Source: Acidilobaceae archaeon (GTDB lineage Archaea; Thermoproteota; Thermoprotei_A; Sulfolobales; Acidilobaceae). From it: DNA of 36,034 nt. The stretch spans positions 1 through 36,034 of the forward strand of contig JALSOR010000081.1 in NCBI GenBank assembly GCA_026986415.1. The letters run 5' to 3'. Within the stretch, counting starts at the first letter, position 1. The number at the start of each line of letters is the position of its first letter. Both the position numbers and the translations under genes were made by a program. Positions 27,404-36,034 of this stretch are shown piece after piece. The notes under the pieces were generated by a model, which was not told the DNA's origin, did not search any database, and was given only the letters and a program-made list of their open reading frames with translations.

Positions 27404-28039
27404 ATGCCTGTGCGTGTGGTCGGAGAGTATCTCCCATATGCTAGGCTAGTCCTTAGACACTTGAGGGATCGGAATACGAGTGTAGCAGGGTTCAGGTTCT
27501 GGCTGGAAAAGGCTGGCGAGATACTGGCTGTAGAACTCTCCAGGGAACTATCGTGGAGAGAGGTAACGGTCGAAACCCCGCTTGCCAGAACCACCGAGTT
27601 GGAGCTGGAACGTCCACCCCTGATCGTTAGCGTTCTTGGTGCCGCAACATTTCTAGTTTACGGTCTTAGCAGGGTTTACCCTGAGGCGCCGCTAGCGCTG
27701 GTGAGCGCTAAGAGGATCGAGGAGAATGACAGTGTAGAGGTTAGAGTCTACTATAAACGGCTTCCCAGGGAGTGGAAAGGGGAGGTTATAGCCGCGGACC
27801 CGATGCTCGCCACGGGTAAAACTATTGCGGGCATAGTGGATCTCGCCAAGGGTATCGGCGCCTCCAAAGTCCTGATAGCCACGGTCATCTCGAGCAGGCA
27901 GGGGATAGAGTATGTTCTAGGTAAGCATCCAGACGTTACCATCTACACGCTAGCCGTAGACCCAGAACTCAACGATAAAGCGTTCATCGTACCAGGGCTA
28001 GGCGATGCCGGGGATAGGAGTCTTGGGGTCGAGTACTAG
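27404..28039 (+). CDS. upp: Uracil phosphoribosyltransferase
   Basis: PRTase motif VIAADPMLATGKTIAGIVDLAK; C-terminal AFIVPGLGDAGDRSLG. Confidence 0.93.
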   Translation: MPVRVVGEYLPYARLVLRHLRDRNTSVAGFRFWLEKAGEILAVELSRELSWREVTVETPLARTTELELERPPLIVSVLGAATFLVYGLSRVYPEAPLALVSAKRIEENDSVEVRVYYKRLPREWKGEVIAADPMLATGKTIAGIVDLAKGIGASKVLIATVISSRQGIEYVLGKHPDVTIYTLAVDPELNDKAFIVPGLGDAGDRSLGVEY

Positions 28040-28049
28040 CTGGCAGGGT

Positions 28050-29240
28050 TCAGCCTGCGTTCTCGGTAGTACCGAGAACTGCTAGCGAGACCCTGTCCCT
28101 GCCTAGAACGATCTTTTCGGGCCGGCACGTAGTGTAGACCTGTATTCTACCTTTAGAGTAGAGTATCCTCTTCACTACACCGGGAACACCGCTATTATCG
28201 GCACATTCCACGTGCGCTATGAGCCCCCTCTCCCACCCGTCCTCCAATACTTTCACGCTACCGGTCTTCCTAGTGTTCCTCCAGCCTCTCCTGTACACGA
28301 CTATTAGCCCTATACCGGGCGCCTCCTCCGCGTATAGGACGCCCGGCTCTCCCAGGTCTATCCTTTGCCCGACGAGAATAGGGGCCCCCTCCACGCGTTG
28401 CGGTTCTAGCGGTATACTGTACAGCTTAGCGCCGGCAAGCAGCCTGGCTAGCAGTCTCTCGCGGTGGGTCCTCCTCTCCTCCCTGGTCTTCATTGTTTCC
28501 TCTGCTAGCGGTTTGACCCGGAGCTTCTCGCCTGGGAGCTCGGCCTCTAACCATCCGGCTATCTTCTCTGGGAGTCTCCCTATTATTACCGTCACGTCTG
28601 TCCCGAGCGAGTACGCGAGGGCCTGTTTGCTGTAGACCCCGTCCCATGGTTCTAGCCATCCGTCAGTGTCGACCACGATGCTCGTGGCCATCCTTGATAG
28701 TCTCGACGCGCACGTAAGATATCTTGATAGGGCCTTCTTAGGCGTGAACGCTCCGACGAAACAGTTCTCCGCCTCCACGGTATTAGTGCTACCAGGTATG
28801 AACACTGTACCCTCTTTCCCGTGGCCCTCACGTCTGGCCAGGCTCTCATACGCCGGGGAGAACAGCTCGTTCTGCCCCACATCAACTGTTAGCATGCTAT
28901 TCCCGCATATGTTGTAGGTGAAGGAGGCCAGCGTGGTCTTACCGGAATCCCCCGGTCCTAATAGTAGTGCCCTCCTACCGCACAGCTTGAGCGCTAATAA
29001 TCTATAGTTAGTGTAGGCTTCCCTGGAGGTTCGACTGAGCGCCTTGCACGTGGTTTCGACCGATGCCCTCTCTTCGACAAGCACGAGAGCGCTCCTACCC
29101 TGCGGTATCAGGATCGTGCTACCCCTACTAGCGTTGCCCCCGTTAACCTCTAGACTCCCATTTTCAACTGTTAAAACGCATGGCCCCCTAACAGTGTAGG
29201 CCCCCTTTTCCAGCACGAGCTTTCCGTCCATCGTGCCCAT
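28050..29240 (-). CDS. Clp1/Grc3-type polynucleotide 5'-kinase
   Basis: LLLGPGDSGKTTLASF (Walker A), TVDVGQNELFSPAYESLA, IVVDTDGWLEPWDG. Confidence 0.85.
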   Translation of the reverse strand: MGTMDGKLVLEKGAYTVRGPCVLTVENGSLEVNGGNASRGSTILIPQGRSALVLVEERASVETTCKALSRTSREAYTNYRLLALKLCGRRALLLGPGDSGKTTLASFTYNICGNSMLTVDVGQNELFSPAYESLARREGHGKEGTVFIPGSTNTVEAENCFVGAFTPKKALSRYLTCASRLSRMATSIVVDTDGWLEPWDGVYSKQALAYSLGTDVTVIIGRLPEKIAGWLEAELPGEKLRVKPLAEETMKTREERRTHRERLLARLLAGAKLYSIPLEPQRVEGAPILVGQRIDLGEPGVLYAEEAPGIGLIVVYRRGWRNTRKTGSVKVLEDGWERGLIAHVECADNSGVPGVVKRILYSKGRIQVYTTCRPEKIVLGRDRVSLAVLGTTENAG

Positions 29241-29244
29241 GCCA

Positions 29245-29886
29245 TCATGTCCTCCTTGCGGCCGCGATAATGCCTGCCCCTAGCAGGAGGGCTATGATCG
29301 ACACGCCTGTGATGTAAGTTTTCTTGTGCGCTGGGGCCTGCGCGGTATTGTTTGGCTCTGCGTTGGATGCTTGTCCGGTTGTGCTGGCCGTCGCGGCCTG
29401 GTGCTGCCGTGTGGTTGTCGGGCTTGACTCTGCCATGTTCTGTTTGAACGCTGTTTCCGGCTTGCAGGGTCCTTCGAAGCCTTTCGTACCGTTAACGTTT
29501 ACTATAACTTTTAGGGGTGTCATGTTAACCCGGAAGCTTACCGCCTCATAGGTTATTACTTGTGCCACCGGGAAGTTGGGCGGGACTAGTGTAAGGTTCG
29601 CTATTAGGACTGGTCCCTTCACGATGTGGGAGGCGTTAATCTTGTATCCCGGTGTTGGGAGCTTCAGGGTAATAGTAATTATAGTGGTATTGTTCTCGGA
29701 CCTGCAAGACACGCTCTCGATACTCCACCACACGGGTCTCACACCGCCCTTATCACCGCTACCCGCTACTAACGTGGGGGCTACCCCTAAGAGTGCTAAC
29801 ATGGTTAGTGCCAGGAGTATGACGCCTACTAGCAGTCTAGGGGTGCCTCCCTCTCCCTTGCCGTAGGCTTTGCCGGGATTACGCAT
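29245..29886 (-). CDS. Hypothetical secreted protein, signal peptide plus C-terminal TM after Ser/Thr/Ala-rich linker
   Basis: LLVGVILLALTMLALLGVAPTLVAG, N-glycosylation sequons, TTTRQHQAATASTTGQ linker, TGVSIIALLLGAGIIAAARRT. Confidence 0.7.
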   Translation of the reverse strand: MRNPGKAYGKGEGGTPRLLVGVILLALTMLALLGVAPTLVAGSGDKGGVRPVWWSIESVSCRSENNTTIITITLKLPTPGYKINASHIVKGPVLIANLTLVPPNFPVAQVITYEAVSFRVNMTPLKVIVNVNGTKGFEGPCKPETAFKQNMAESSPTTTRQHQAATASTTGQASNAEPNNTAQAPAHKKTYITGVSIIALLLGAGIIAAARRT

Positions 29887-30251
29887 ATGAATCTCATCCC
29901 CTGGTCTCCAGCCCAGTATTCGTGTTCCACGTTAGGAGGAATATAGACTGCGAACCCTTCCCTCACGTCAACCTTTGTCTTGCCAAGCCTTATAGTGCCG
30001 GTACCCTCGAGAATGTAGATTTCATGCTCCCAAGGATGGAAGTGAGCATTTATATGCCCTCCAGGCTCCACCCTGAAAAGCCTCATATAGAAGTTTCCAG
30101 CCCCATCACTAGGACCGACAAGCCATCGTATAAAGGTTCTACTCGCCAGGGATCTCGGAACAGGCTCTTCGGGGATTTCATCCACCGATGCAACCTTACC
30201 GCCACAAGGCCTAAGCACCAACGTGGACCTCCCATGCATAACCTGTGACAC
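29829..30251 (-). CDS. Cupin-domain protein
   Basis: VEPGGHINAHFHPWEHEIYILEGTGTIRLGKTKVDVREGFAVYIPPNVEHEYWAGDQGMRFICV. Confidence 0.9.
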   Translation of the reverse strand: MSQVMHGRSTLVLRPCGGKVASVDEIPEEPVPRSLASRTFIRWLVGPSDGAGNFYMRLFRVEPGGHINAHFHPWEHEIYILEGTGTIRLGKTKVDVREGFAVYIPPNVEHEYWAGDQGMRFICVIPAKPTAREREAPLDC

Positions 30252-30294
30252 TAAACACTTAAATCCCCCATTCTACCAACCCCCAATATTCGGT

Positions 30295-30372
30295 GCCGCG
30301 GTAGTATAGCCTGGCCTAGTATGCGGGCCTGTCAAGCCCGTGACCCGGGTTCAAATCCCGGCCGCGGCGCCA
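30295..30372 (+). tRNA. trnD: tRNA-Asp (GTC), CCA encoded
   Basis: Acceptor GCCGCGG/CCGCGGC, anticodon arm GCGGGCCTGTCAAGCCCGT, T-arm CCCGGGTTCAAATCCCGG, GCCA end. Confidence 0.95.
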
Positions 30373-30391
30373 CTTTATTTATGTTCGATAA

Positions 30392-30997
30392 TTATTTACT
30401 ACTCTTATATTGTTCTCCGGGCTCTAGTTTTCTAAGCAGTAGGCCTGCTGCAAGTATAAGTAAGAGGTGTGCCAGGCTTAGGCCTCCGAAGAGCTTGTTT
30501 TCGGCTAGCTGTTGCGAGTATTTTATGCTCCAGAGGCTTAGGTAGACTGGTGCTCCGTGGGCTGCAAGTATGATGCTTAGCCTGTCCGCGGCTCCCATGA
30601 GTGCAGTGTAAACTATGAATAAGCCCAGTGCTGCCAGGTATTTTGCTCCTGTTGTTCTTGCTATGCCCCATGCTATGTCTAGGTAGCCCGCTGCGACTAG
30701 TATTATTCCCAGGCTTCCAAGGCCGTAGTCGGATAGGAATACTGCTAGTATGACTCCTGTAGTGAGTATTAATAGTCCCCGTGTTGATGCAATGATAAGC
30801 TTTTCGAGGCTGTACTTCCACGTGGAGGCTGCTATGTAAGCATACCCGACGGTTGCTAGTATTCCCGTGGAGATTCCTGTTGTTAGAGCGGCGATTATTC
30901 CCGTGCTCCTGCTGACTGTGTGCGCGATCGTGTATGGTATTGTGAAAAGCTGTGCTAGTGCCGCGTAGAGTAGTACTAGTTTTATCTCGTCCCTCAT
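30392..30997 (-). CDS. Hypothetical multi-pass membrane protein
   Basis: About six hydrophobic segments; directly downstream of the large secreted-protein gene on the same strand. Confidence 0.7.
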   Translation of the reverse strand: MRDEIKLVLLYAALAQLFTIPYTIAHTVSRSTGIIAALTTGISTGILATVGYAYIAASTWKYSLEKLIIASTRGLLILTTGVILAVFLSDYGLGSLGIILVAAGYLDIAWGIARTTGAKYLAALGLFIVYTALMGAADRLSIILAAHGAPVYLSLWSIKYSQQLAENKLFGGLSLAHLLLILAAGLLLRKLEPGEQYKSSK

Positions 30998-31029
30998 CCT
31001 CCCTCACCCTATATTTTGTGGTTTCCTTC

Positions 31030-33654
31030 TCATGGAGTTCCGCTCGTGTTCCAGGGATTGTCTTGTAGCCCCCACTCGCAGACTGTGGTCCATTCTCCGG
31101 GGGCGGGAGTGCTTGCCTGTAGGGAGTCGCTGGTGGTGACTGTTACGCTACCTATTCTAGCGTTTGCGCACCCGGTGGTGCCTGGCTGGTAGGCGTTGGG
31201 GAGGATTATCATTATGGCGTTCTCGAAACTGTTCGGGGCCCAGCCGGTGTTCGATCCTTGGATGTAGTATGTTTGGTGTGGCCCGTTGCACGCTCCTGTA
31301 ACTCCAATATTAACTATACTTTTAGTTTTAATAATAAAATCTATAAGTGAAATTGAATCGGCCACCTCGCTCGCCAGGCGGGAGAACATGCTCGAGAACG
31401 CTGAAACCTTGGAAAGCACACCCATAAACCTGCCCAGAGATCCTGGCACGTGTCCCCCGCTCGACACGCCGCGCGCCACAAACCCTATACTGCCATTATT
31501 GCAGTCGTAGTCTGAACCGTAATAGTTAACATCTATAATAGCGTTAAAACCGGTTATCCTACCAGCACCCAGTATAGTCTCCCCGCCAGTATAGTATTCC
31601 ATGGTTCTCGGTTGCAGGTTGAGGGTAAACACTATATTATCCCTTGTAAAGTACAGGCGCGTGTCCAGGTAGGCATACCGGTACTTGTTCGAGTACCTAT
31701 ACATGTAGTTGTAGAGTAGTCTCTGCCTCAAAACCGGGCGGCCAGCAATATAGCCGTCACTGTTGAAAACAAAATCCACGCCGGCAACAGGGAGTAGCGC
31801 CCTATTGTAGCCCGGCATCCCAGCCTCTGGGTGCTCGTAGGGCAGTATGGGCAGCTCTCTCAGCGTGAATGGTATGTAAGCAGAAGAGGTTCCTGTCGCG
31901 GGAATATAGACTTTAACAGTGTATAACCTGTCCGCTGCCGATCCTAGGACTAGGTAGGCGTAGACCAGGTGTAACGGTTTCGATATTATACCCAGAATCT
32001 CCCCGCGGTTCCAGCTTGTTGTCAGGTTCACGCTCGTATCATAGATCACAGTCTTATCAGTAGGATTACTTGGAATCCCCACTGTAAACCCGTAAACCCC
32101 TGGGATCCCAATAATACTTAGAGCTCCGCCTGGAAAGCCTGGAGGTATAAGGATCCTCAGGGGGAGGCGGGAATACCGGAAGCTCTCCTCCTGGAGCACG
32201 GCAACACCGTTAGGCGCCGCCACCGGGATTACGCTCGTGTTAGGGTCTGACTCCTGCGATCCTGCTGGGACCACCAGTGTTAGGAGGGGCCTGCCGGGAT
32301 CATAAACGGACTGGGATAGAACGCCGTAGCTCGAGTTCGCTATGAACCCGTCGGGTATATAGTTTGTAAAGTTGAGAACCCTCATATTATACCCTACAAG
32401 AAATGATAGCCTCGCACTGGTATTGCCTGCGTACGAGTACTCTATTCTCACGTGGAGCCTGTCAGTATGAATCCCGTAGGGGCGGCCCTCTGTCATGTTG
32501 AGGAAGACCGTCCCGTACCCCGCATGGGACTCCCCATGCAGACTCCAGCTGGCCAGCTCTACCGACCCGGTACCGTTATACTCGTCAGGCCCTTCGGATT
32601 CGACAACAATGTTCGCGTCTAGAATTTGCAGGTCGAAGTCTTTCGTGGGAGCAGGGCTCATTGTTATCGTCAGGGTTATTGTTTTCAAGTAAATATCGCT
32701 CAGGTGGACCCCGACGCTGGGCGACGACGGGTATAGGTCGAACTCGATAGTGCCGTAGTGGTTTCCACCGGTAATATTGTATTCTAGAGGCTTCCAAACA
32801 TGGACCCCGTTAACGGTCTCGGGAACCAGTACTGGGCCTGCCCAGGAAATACTCTTTGCTGGGCCCGGTATTTCTCCCCCGCCGCCTCCACCGTCGGGTA
32901 ATGGATGGGTATAGAGCGGGCTTACGGTCACATTCAGGGTGGCTGGAGGCTTATGCAGCCCAATAACGGTTTCAGTGTCCATTCTTATCCCGTGTTTGAG
33001 CGCGTATAGTACAGGGTACGGGGGGTCTCCCATTATTATCGTCCCCTGCACGAGTCGAGCCTCATCATACGCTACGAACGGTATATGGCCGCACATCCCG
33101 CCTATCTGGGGGCCGTCCATCACGACGAGAAGAGGATAACTGTAGCCTCCAACACTTAGGTTCAGCCAGAACCACCTTCTAGCCCCCCGGGCCGGCGCCG
33201 GCACTAGAACCCTAGGGTCCACGAACTTGGGAGTATAGCTTGGGAGATCTATGAGTAGCTTAGAATCCCTAGTAAGCCTATCCGTAACCCCGAAGACCAC
33301 AGTCTTACCGGCCCTCACCATACTCTTGAACGGCACGAAAACTACAGGGTGCCAGCCCCCACTATAGTATGCCAGTATACAATAAGAGCCGGTGCTCCTG
33401 CCCTCCAAATATGGGATCCTCGCCGGATCCAAGAATACTGTCCTGCCACTGAGCTCCTCAACATACACTCTCACCCTAGGATCCCTAACATTCTCAAGCG
33501 CCAACGCGAGGATCTGATCCGCTCTAGAACCTCCTTTCCCACCCCTAACAGGCAACCCGGTTCCAGCATACAACGATAAAACAATAATAATAAATAATAA
33601 AATAGTGATAAACCTGCCAGCAGGAGAACCCCGCTGAAAATAGAAACCCGACAT
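31030..33654 (-). CDS. Large hypothetical secreted/surface protein (start probably at 33654, MSGFYFQRGSPAGRF; ORF opens at 33711)
   Basis: N-terminal TM/signal FITILLFIIIVLSLYAGTG, beta-rich, Gly/Pro/Thr/Tyr-rich ectodomain, GGGGGGE linker, C-terminal Cys cluster; TATA-like TTTAAATATAAG lies inside the longer ORF start. Confidence 0.75.
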   Translation of the reverse strand: MSGFYFQRGSPAGRFITILLFIIIVLSLYAGTGLPVRGGKGGSRADQILALALENVRDPRVRVYVEELSGRTVFLDPARIPYLEGRSTGSYCILAYYSGGWHPVVFVPFKSMVRAGKTVVFGVTDRLTRDSKLLIDLPSYTPKFVDPRVLVPAPARGARRWFWLNLSVGGYSYPLLVVMDGPQIGGMCGHIPFVAYDEARLVQGTIIMGDPPYPVLYALKHGIRMDTETVIGLHKPPATLNVTVSPLYTHPLPDGGGGGGEIPGPAKSISWAGPVLVPETVNGVHVWKPLEYNITGGNHYGTIEFDLYPSSPSVGVHLSDIYLKTITLTITMSPAPTKDFDLQILDANIVVESEGPDEYNGTGSVELASWSLHGESHAGYGTVFLNMTEGRPYGIHTDRLHVRIEYSYAGNTSARLSFLVGYNMRVLNFTNYIPDGFIANSSYGVLSQSVYDPGRPLLTLVVPAGSQESDPNTSVIPVAAPNGVAVLQEESFRYSRLPLRILIPPGFPGGALSIIGIPGVYGFTVGIPSNPTDKTVIYDTSVNLTTSWNRGEILGIISKPLHLVYAYLVLGSAADRLYTVKVYIPATGTSSAYIPFTLRELPILPYEHPEAGMPGYNRALLPVAGVDFVFNSDGYIAGRPVLRQRLLYNYMYRYSNKYRYAYLDTRLYFTRDNIVFTLNLQPRTMEYYTGGETILGAGRITGFNAIIDVNYYGSDYDCNNGSIGFVARGVSSGGHVPGSLGRFMGVLSKVSAFSSMFSRLASEVADSISLIDFIIKTKSIVNIGVTGACNGPHQTYYIQGSNTGWAPNSFENAIMIILPNAYQPGTTGCANARIGSVTVTTSDSLQASTPAPGEWTTVCEWGLQDNPWNTSGTP

Positions 33655-34365
33655 AACCCCCCAACTAATACTAATAATATACATAAACTTATATTTAAAC
33701 ATTCCTCTCACCAGAACTCAGGTCATCACACCTTGGAAGAACTCAGAGGCCTATCCTAGAGGATCTGCTGCTTCGCGTAATGTCTTGATTTTTATATAAA
33801 ATATATTTTTAATTATTTTGAATTTTTATATAAAACTTATAAAACTTCTAGGACAACGAATATTAATTCTAATAACATAATTGCAAATCCTGATACAAAT
33901 TCTATAACAACTAAAACGCCATCCTTGACCCGTTCTTTAGTTAGAGAAGATGTTATTCTCTAACCTATATTTATGTATTGTGTTGATAGAGGCACGAGCC
34001 CAGATTGCATTTTGAAAAGCATTCTATAATTTTAATAGAGAGCCCTAAGGAGCCATTAAGGTTGGTGGGCAGCAAGGTGTTGTCTTATTCGACTTGTATA
34101 CTCTTTTCTTGAGTATTGAGAAAAATTGGAGAGAGCTGTGGCCCTACATACTAGGCTTTGCCACTAGGGATGCTAGGCTAACTTATTTTACTGTGAAGAA
34201 CGTGAAGTACTTGCTATAGAGTAAGCAAAAACTTTTTTCACATTTAACTAAAGCTAAAACTCATAAGTGCAGATCTTGTTGAAGAATAAATATTATTAAA
34301 ATAAATGAAATATTATAATTTAATAGATAGAGGAAATCAGCTGAGCGCTCAAACTCTTGTATAGA

Positions 34366-34382
34366 TTTCCCGCTCGGGGAAA
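34366..34382. other. Small hairpin TTTCCC-GCTCG-GGGAAA inside a GC-rich island
   Basis: 6-bp perfect stem with 5-nt loop within AT-rich flanks. Confidence 0.35.
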
Positions 34383-34504
34383 AGACTTTGTTTTCACCCA
34401 GGGAGAGCCCACATTTCCCATACGGGCAGACTGCTCAGATGCGTCTCTGCATTATCATTAGAATAATTGTTAGAGAATATTTTAGATGGGGTTAGTTTCC
34501 TTCT

Positions 34505-34831
34505 CTAACCGAGCCAGGACAGGTTGTTTAGTTCCTGCTCAAGCCCGTCTCCGAGGAGTTCGGCGCATTCTGCGAGCAGCTCATCGAGCTTTTCTACCGC
34601 TTCTTTCTCTCTTATAGCGTCCCGCGCCCTTTTCAGCCAGACCTCTGATGCCTCCCGCCGGATCTCCTCCGAGGGGCAGAACCTCACGAGCCAAGAAGCC
34701 CTCGCCCAGGACCCCAGAGATCCGTTCTCCTCCCGCTCCTTTAGCTCGAGAAGGAGCTGGACCGCCGCCTCCTCTATCTCCCTCCCAACCTCTCTCCCTA
34801 CAAATCTGCTCGCGAGACGAGTATCCTCCAA
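34505..34831 (-). CDS. Hypothetical helical, Glu-rich protein
   Basis: TTG start following GGGAGG; 108 aa of strongly helical, charged composition. The opposing Ser-rich ORF looks like its antisense shadow. Confidence 0.55.
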   Translation of the reverse strand: MEDTRLASRFVGREVGREIEEAAVQLLLELKEREENGSLGSWARASWLVRFCPSEEIRREASEVWLKRARDAIREKEAVEKLDELLAECAELLGDGLEQELNNLSWLG

Positions 34832-34991
34832 CTCCCTCCCCTAGCAATATGGCAAGGTGGTGGAGGAACCCCATAAACGTTCCCCCTAATCACACCAGCA
34901 ATAAACTTCCTAGCAAATTTAGAATCAAACGATACAACAGCTTACCACGCTCCCCAGAATAAACGACAACCTTCTCGTCAACATACTTATC
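34798..34991 (-). pseudogene. Possible frameshifted gene remnant
   Basis: Minus strand: DKYVDEKVVVYSGERGKLLYR followed, after a one-base shift near 34929, by FDSKFARKFIAGVIRGNVYGVPPPPCHIARGGSWRILVSRADL*. Confidence 0.3.
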
Positions 34992-35373
34992 TTACACCTC
35001 GGGATAGTCGCTATAGCTCTAAATATATTGCTTGAAAAATCCTCTTTCCAGATCCTAGCAGTCTAGCAGTTCCACTCGGTAGCGGCCCCAATCTGATAGT
35101 ATGTCTGGTAGATGATGACACCTAGCATCTGGGTAATTTCTCTAAGCACAGTAAGAATTCTATATTATAACATCTTAATAAGCCGGTCTAAGAGGTTACA
35201 GCTGACGTAATCCTCTTCTTATTGGCACTAATCTCGCTATAAGCACCCCCATATTTTTGGGCTCGGTATAACAACCCTACAGCAAATCGGGAAACTCTTA
35301 TTGAAAATTGTACTAAGAAACGATCGAATACATTTTAAATCGTAATTTAGGTGAGAATCTTGATGCTATTGTG

Positions 35374-35450
35374 TGGCGCCGGGGAGGGGACTTGAACCCC
35401 CGACCACCGGGTTAACAGCCCGGCGCTCTACCTAGCTGAGCTACCCCGGC
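35374..35450 (-). tRNA. trnN: tRNA-Asn (GTT), CCA encoded
   Basis: Acceptor GCCGGGG/CCCCGGC, D-arm GCTCAGCTAGGTAGAGC, anticodon arm CCGGGCTGTTAACCCGG, T-arm GGGGGTTCAAGTCCCC, GCCA end. Confidence 0.95.
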
Positions 35451-35882
35451 TCCTCCCCGGCTGCCGGAATTGTATGGTGTATCGTATTCGGGTTTATTAG
35501 GGTTATGCTGGTCTCTTTCTAGGTGTAGGAGGTTTAGGACGAAGTCGTATAGGCCGTCCTTTTTGAGCCCCCTTTCGAGCCTGTAGAGCTGTTCCGGGGC
35601 GATACCATAGTTTCTGGCGACCTTGTAGGGGGCTATCTTCTGGGCCCTGCTGTATAATAGCAGTATTAGGCTGCGTATAGCGCCTGGGTGGGAGAGCCTA
35701 ATTCTAAACTTGTAGTGGCCTATTAGCTCCTCTAGTATGCGCCTGGCCGCCCTGCTATTGTCCAGCCATTTAACGACTTCTGCGGGGAGCCTGATCTCCT
35801 TCGGCCTTCCTATACCCTCTATACGTACCAGGGTGTCCCCGAGTACGTGTATGAGCTTGGTAACATAAGGATTCCTTGACAT
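35412..35882 (-). CDS. Hypothetical protein, possible HTH (YKVARNYGIAPEQLYRLERG); 3' end overlaps tRNA-Asn
   Basis: Plausible coding composition up to about residue 140; last residues GAGVAQLGRAPGC* are the translated 5' half of tRNA-Asn. Confidence 0.6.
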   Translation of the reverse strand: MSRNPYVTKLIHVLGDTLVRIEGIGRPKEIRLPAEVVKWLDNSRAARRILEELIGHYKFRIRLSHPGAIRSLILLLYSRAQKIAPYKVARNYGIAPEQLYRLERGLKKDGLYDFVLNLLHLERDQHNPNKPEYDTPYNSGSRGGAGVAQLGRAPGC

Positions 35883-36034
35883 GCCACTGTCACCATAATT
35901 GAAACTTGTCCGAGGCCGGGGTTTAATCTGTGAGTTAGATAATGATAGGGTTTGTATGAGGAAGAAACTATATTTTATAAAGTTTCGGGAACGGGAACAT
36001 GCCCCGCCGATGGGCGTATATATTATTAAATAAA

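Noticed and set aside
30432-31007. 191-aa minus-strand ORF rich in His/Arg/Thr
   Set aside because: Out-of-frame with the hydrophobic membrane-protein ORF 30392-30997; composition is that of a frame-shifted shadow.
34524-34844. 106-aa plus-strand Ser/Arg-rich ORF
   Set aside because: Low-complexity antisense of the Glu/Arg-rich ORF 34505-34831.
35108-35205. Possible C/D box sRNA starting at GATGATGA near 35112
   Set aside because: Nearest CTGA is about 85 nt away, no flanking stem and no internal boxes.
33715-35370. CRISPR array in the AT-rich region
   Set aside because: No regularly spaced repeats of 20-40 bp; only two copies of a short A/T repeat.
35999-36034. ATG-initiated ORF running off the right edge
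   Set aside because: Only 12 codons visible; cannot be supported.

Overview
This is a gene-dense window from a hyperthermophilic crenarchaeote, most likely of Desulfurococcales type; that assignment rests on gene content and order only. From 1 to about 30 kb it is mainly archaeal information-processing genes: a partial CDC48-type AAA ATPase, aEF1B, a translin-like protein, aIF2-alpha, Nop10 (absent from the ORF track because it is under 60 aa), an intron-containing tRNA-Tyr, a DPM-type glycosyltransferase, a family 4 UDG, a secreted Lon-fold protease, CarS, the overlapping cluster TFS-ORF81-PCNA-PriS-GINS-L44e-S27e, Pus10-L21e-RpoF-DUF655-KsgA-HemK-TrmJ-THUMP methyltransferase-L10e, Dph2-METTL5-like-Csl4-DUF2067-like-RpoL, Upp, and a Clp1/Grc3-type kinase. 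tRNA-Asp and tRNA-Asn are also present. From about 30.4 kb the window turns accessory: a membrane protein, an 893-codon secreted protein, and an AT-rich, gene-poor and apparently decayed stretch (33.7-35.4 kb) next to tRNA-Asn. The best non-obvious signals are: (1) an unannotated C/D box sRNA candidate at 11472-11551 (-) with exact C and D boxes and a 5-bp terminal stem; (2) a hemerythrin fused to an unrecognised N-terminal region, located between aIF2-alpha and Nop10; (3) an ORF that reads into tRNA-Asn and stops in its anticodon loop; (4) an apparent insertion of about 95 residues in the DUF655 protein; (5) competing pairings in the tRNA-Tyr intron. I found no CRISPR array, no intact transposon and no convincing defence system. 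All family calls are from reading the sequence; no database search was run.
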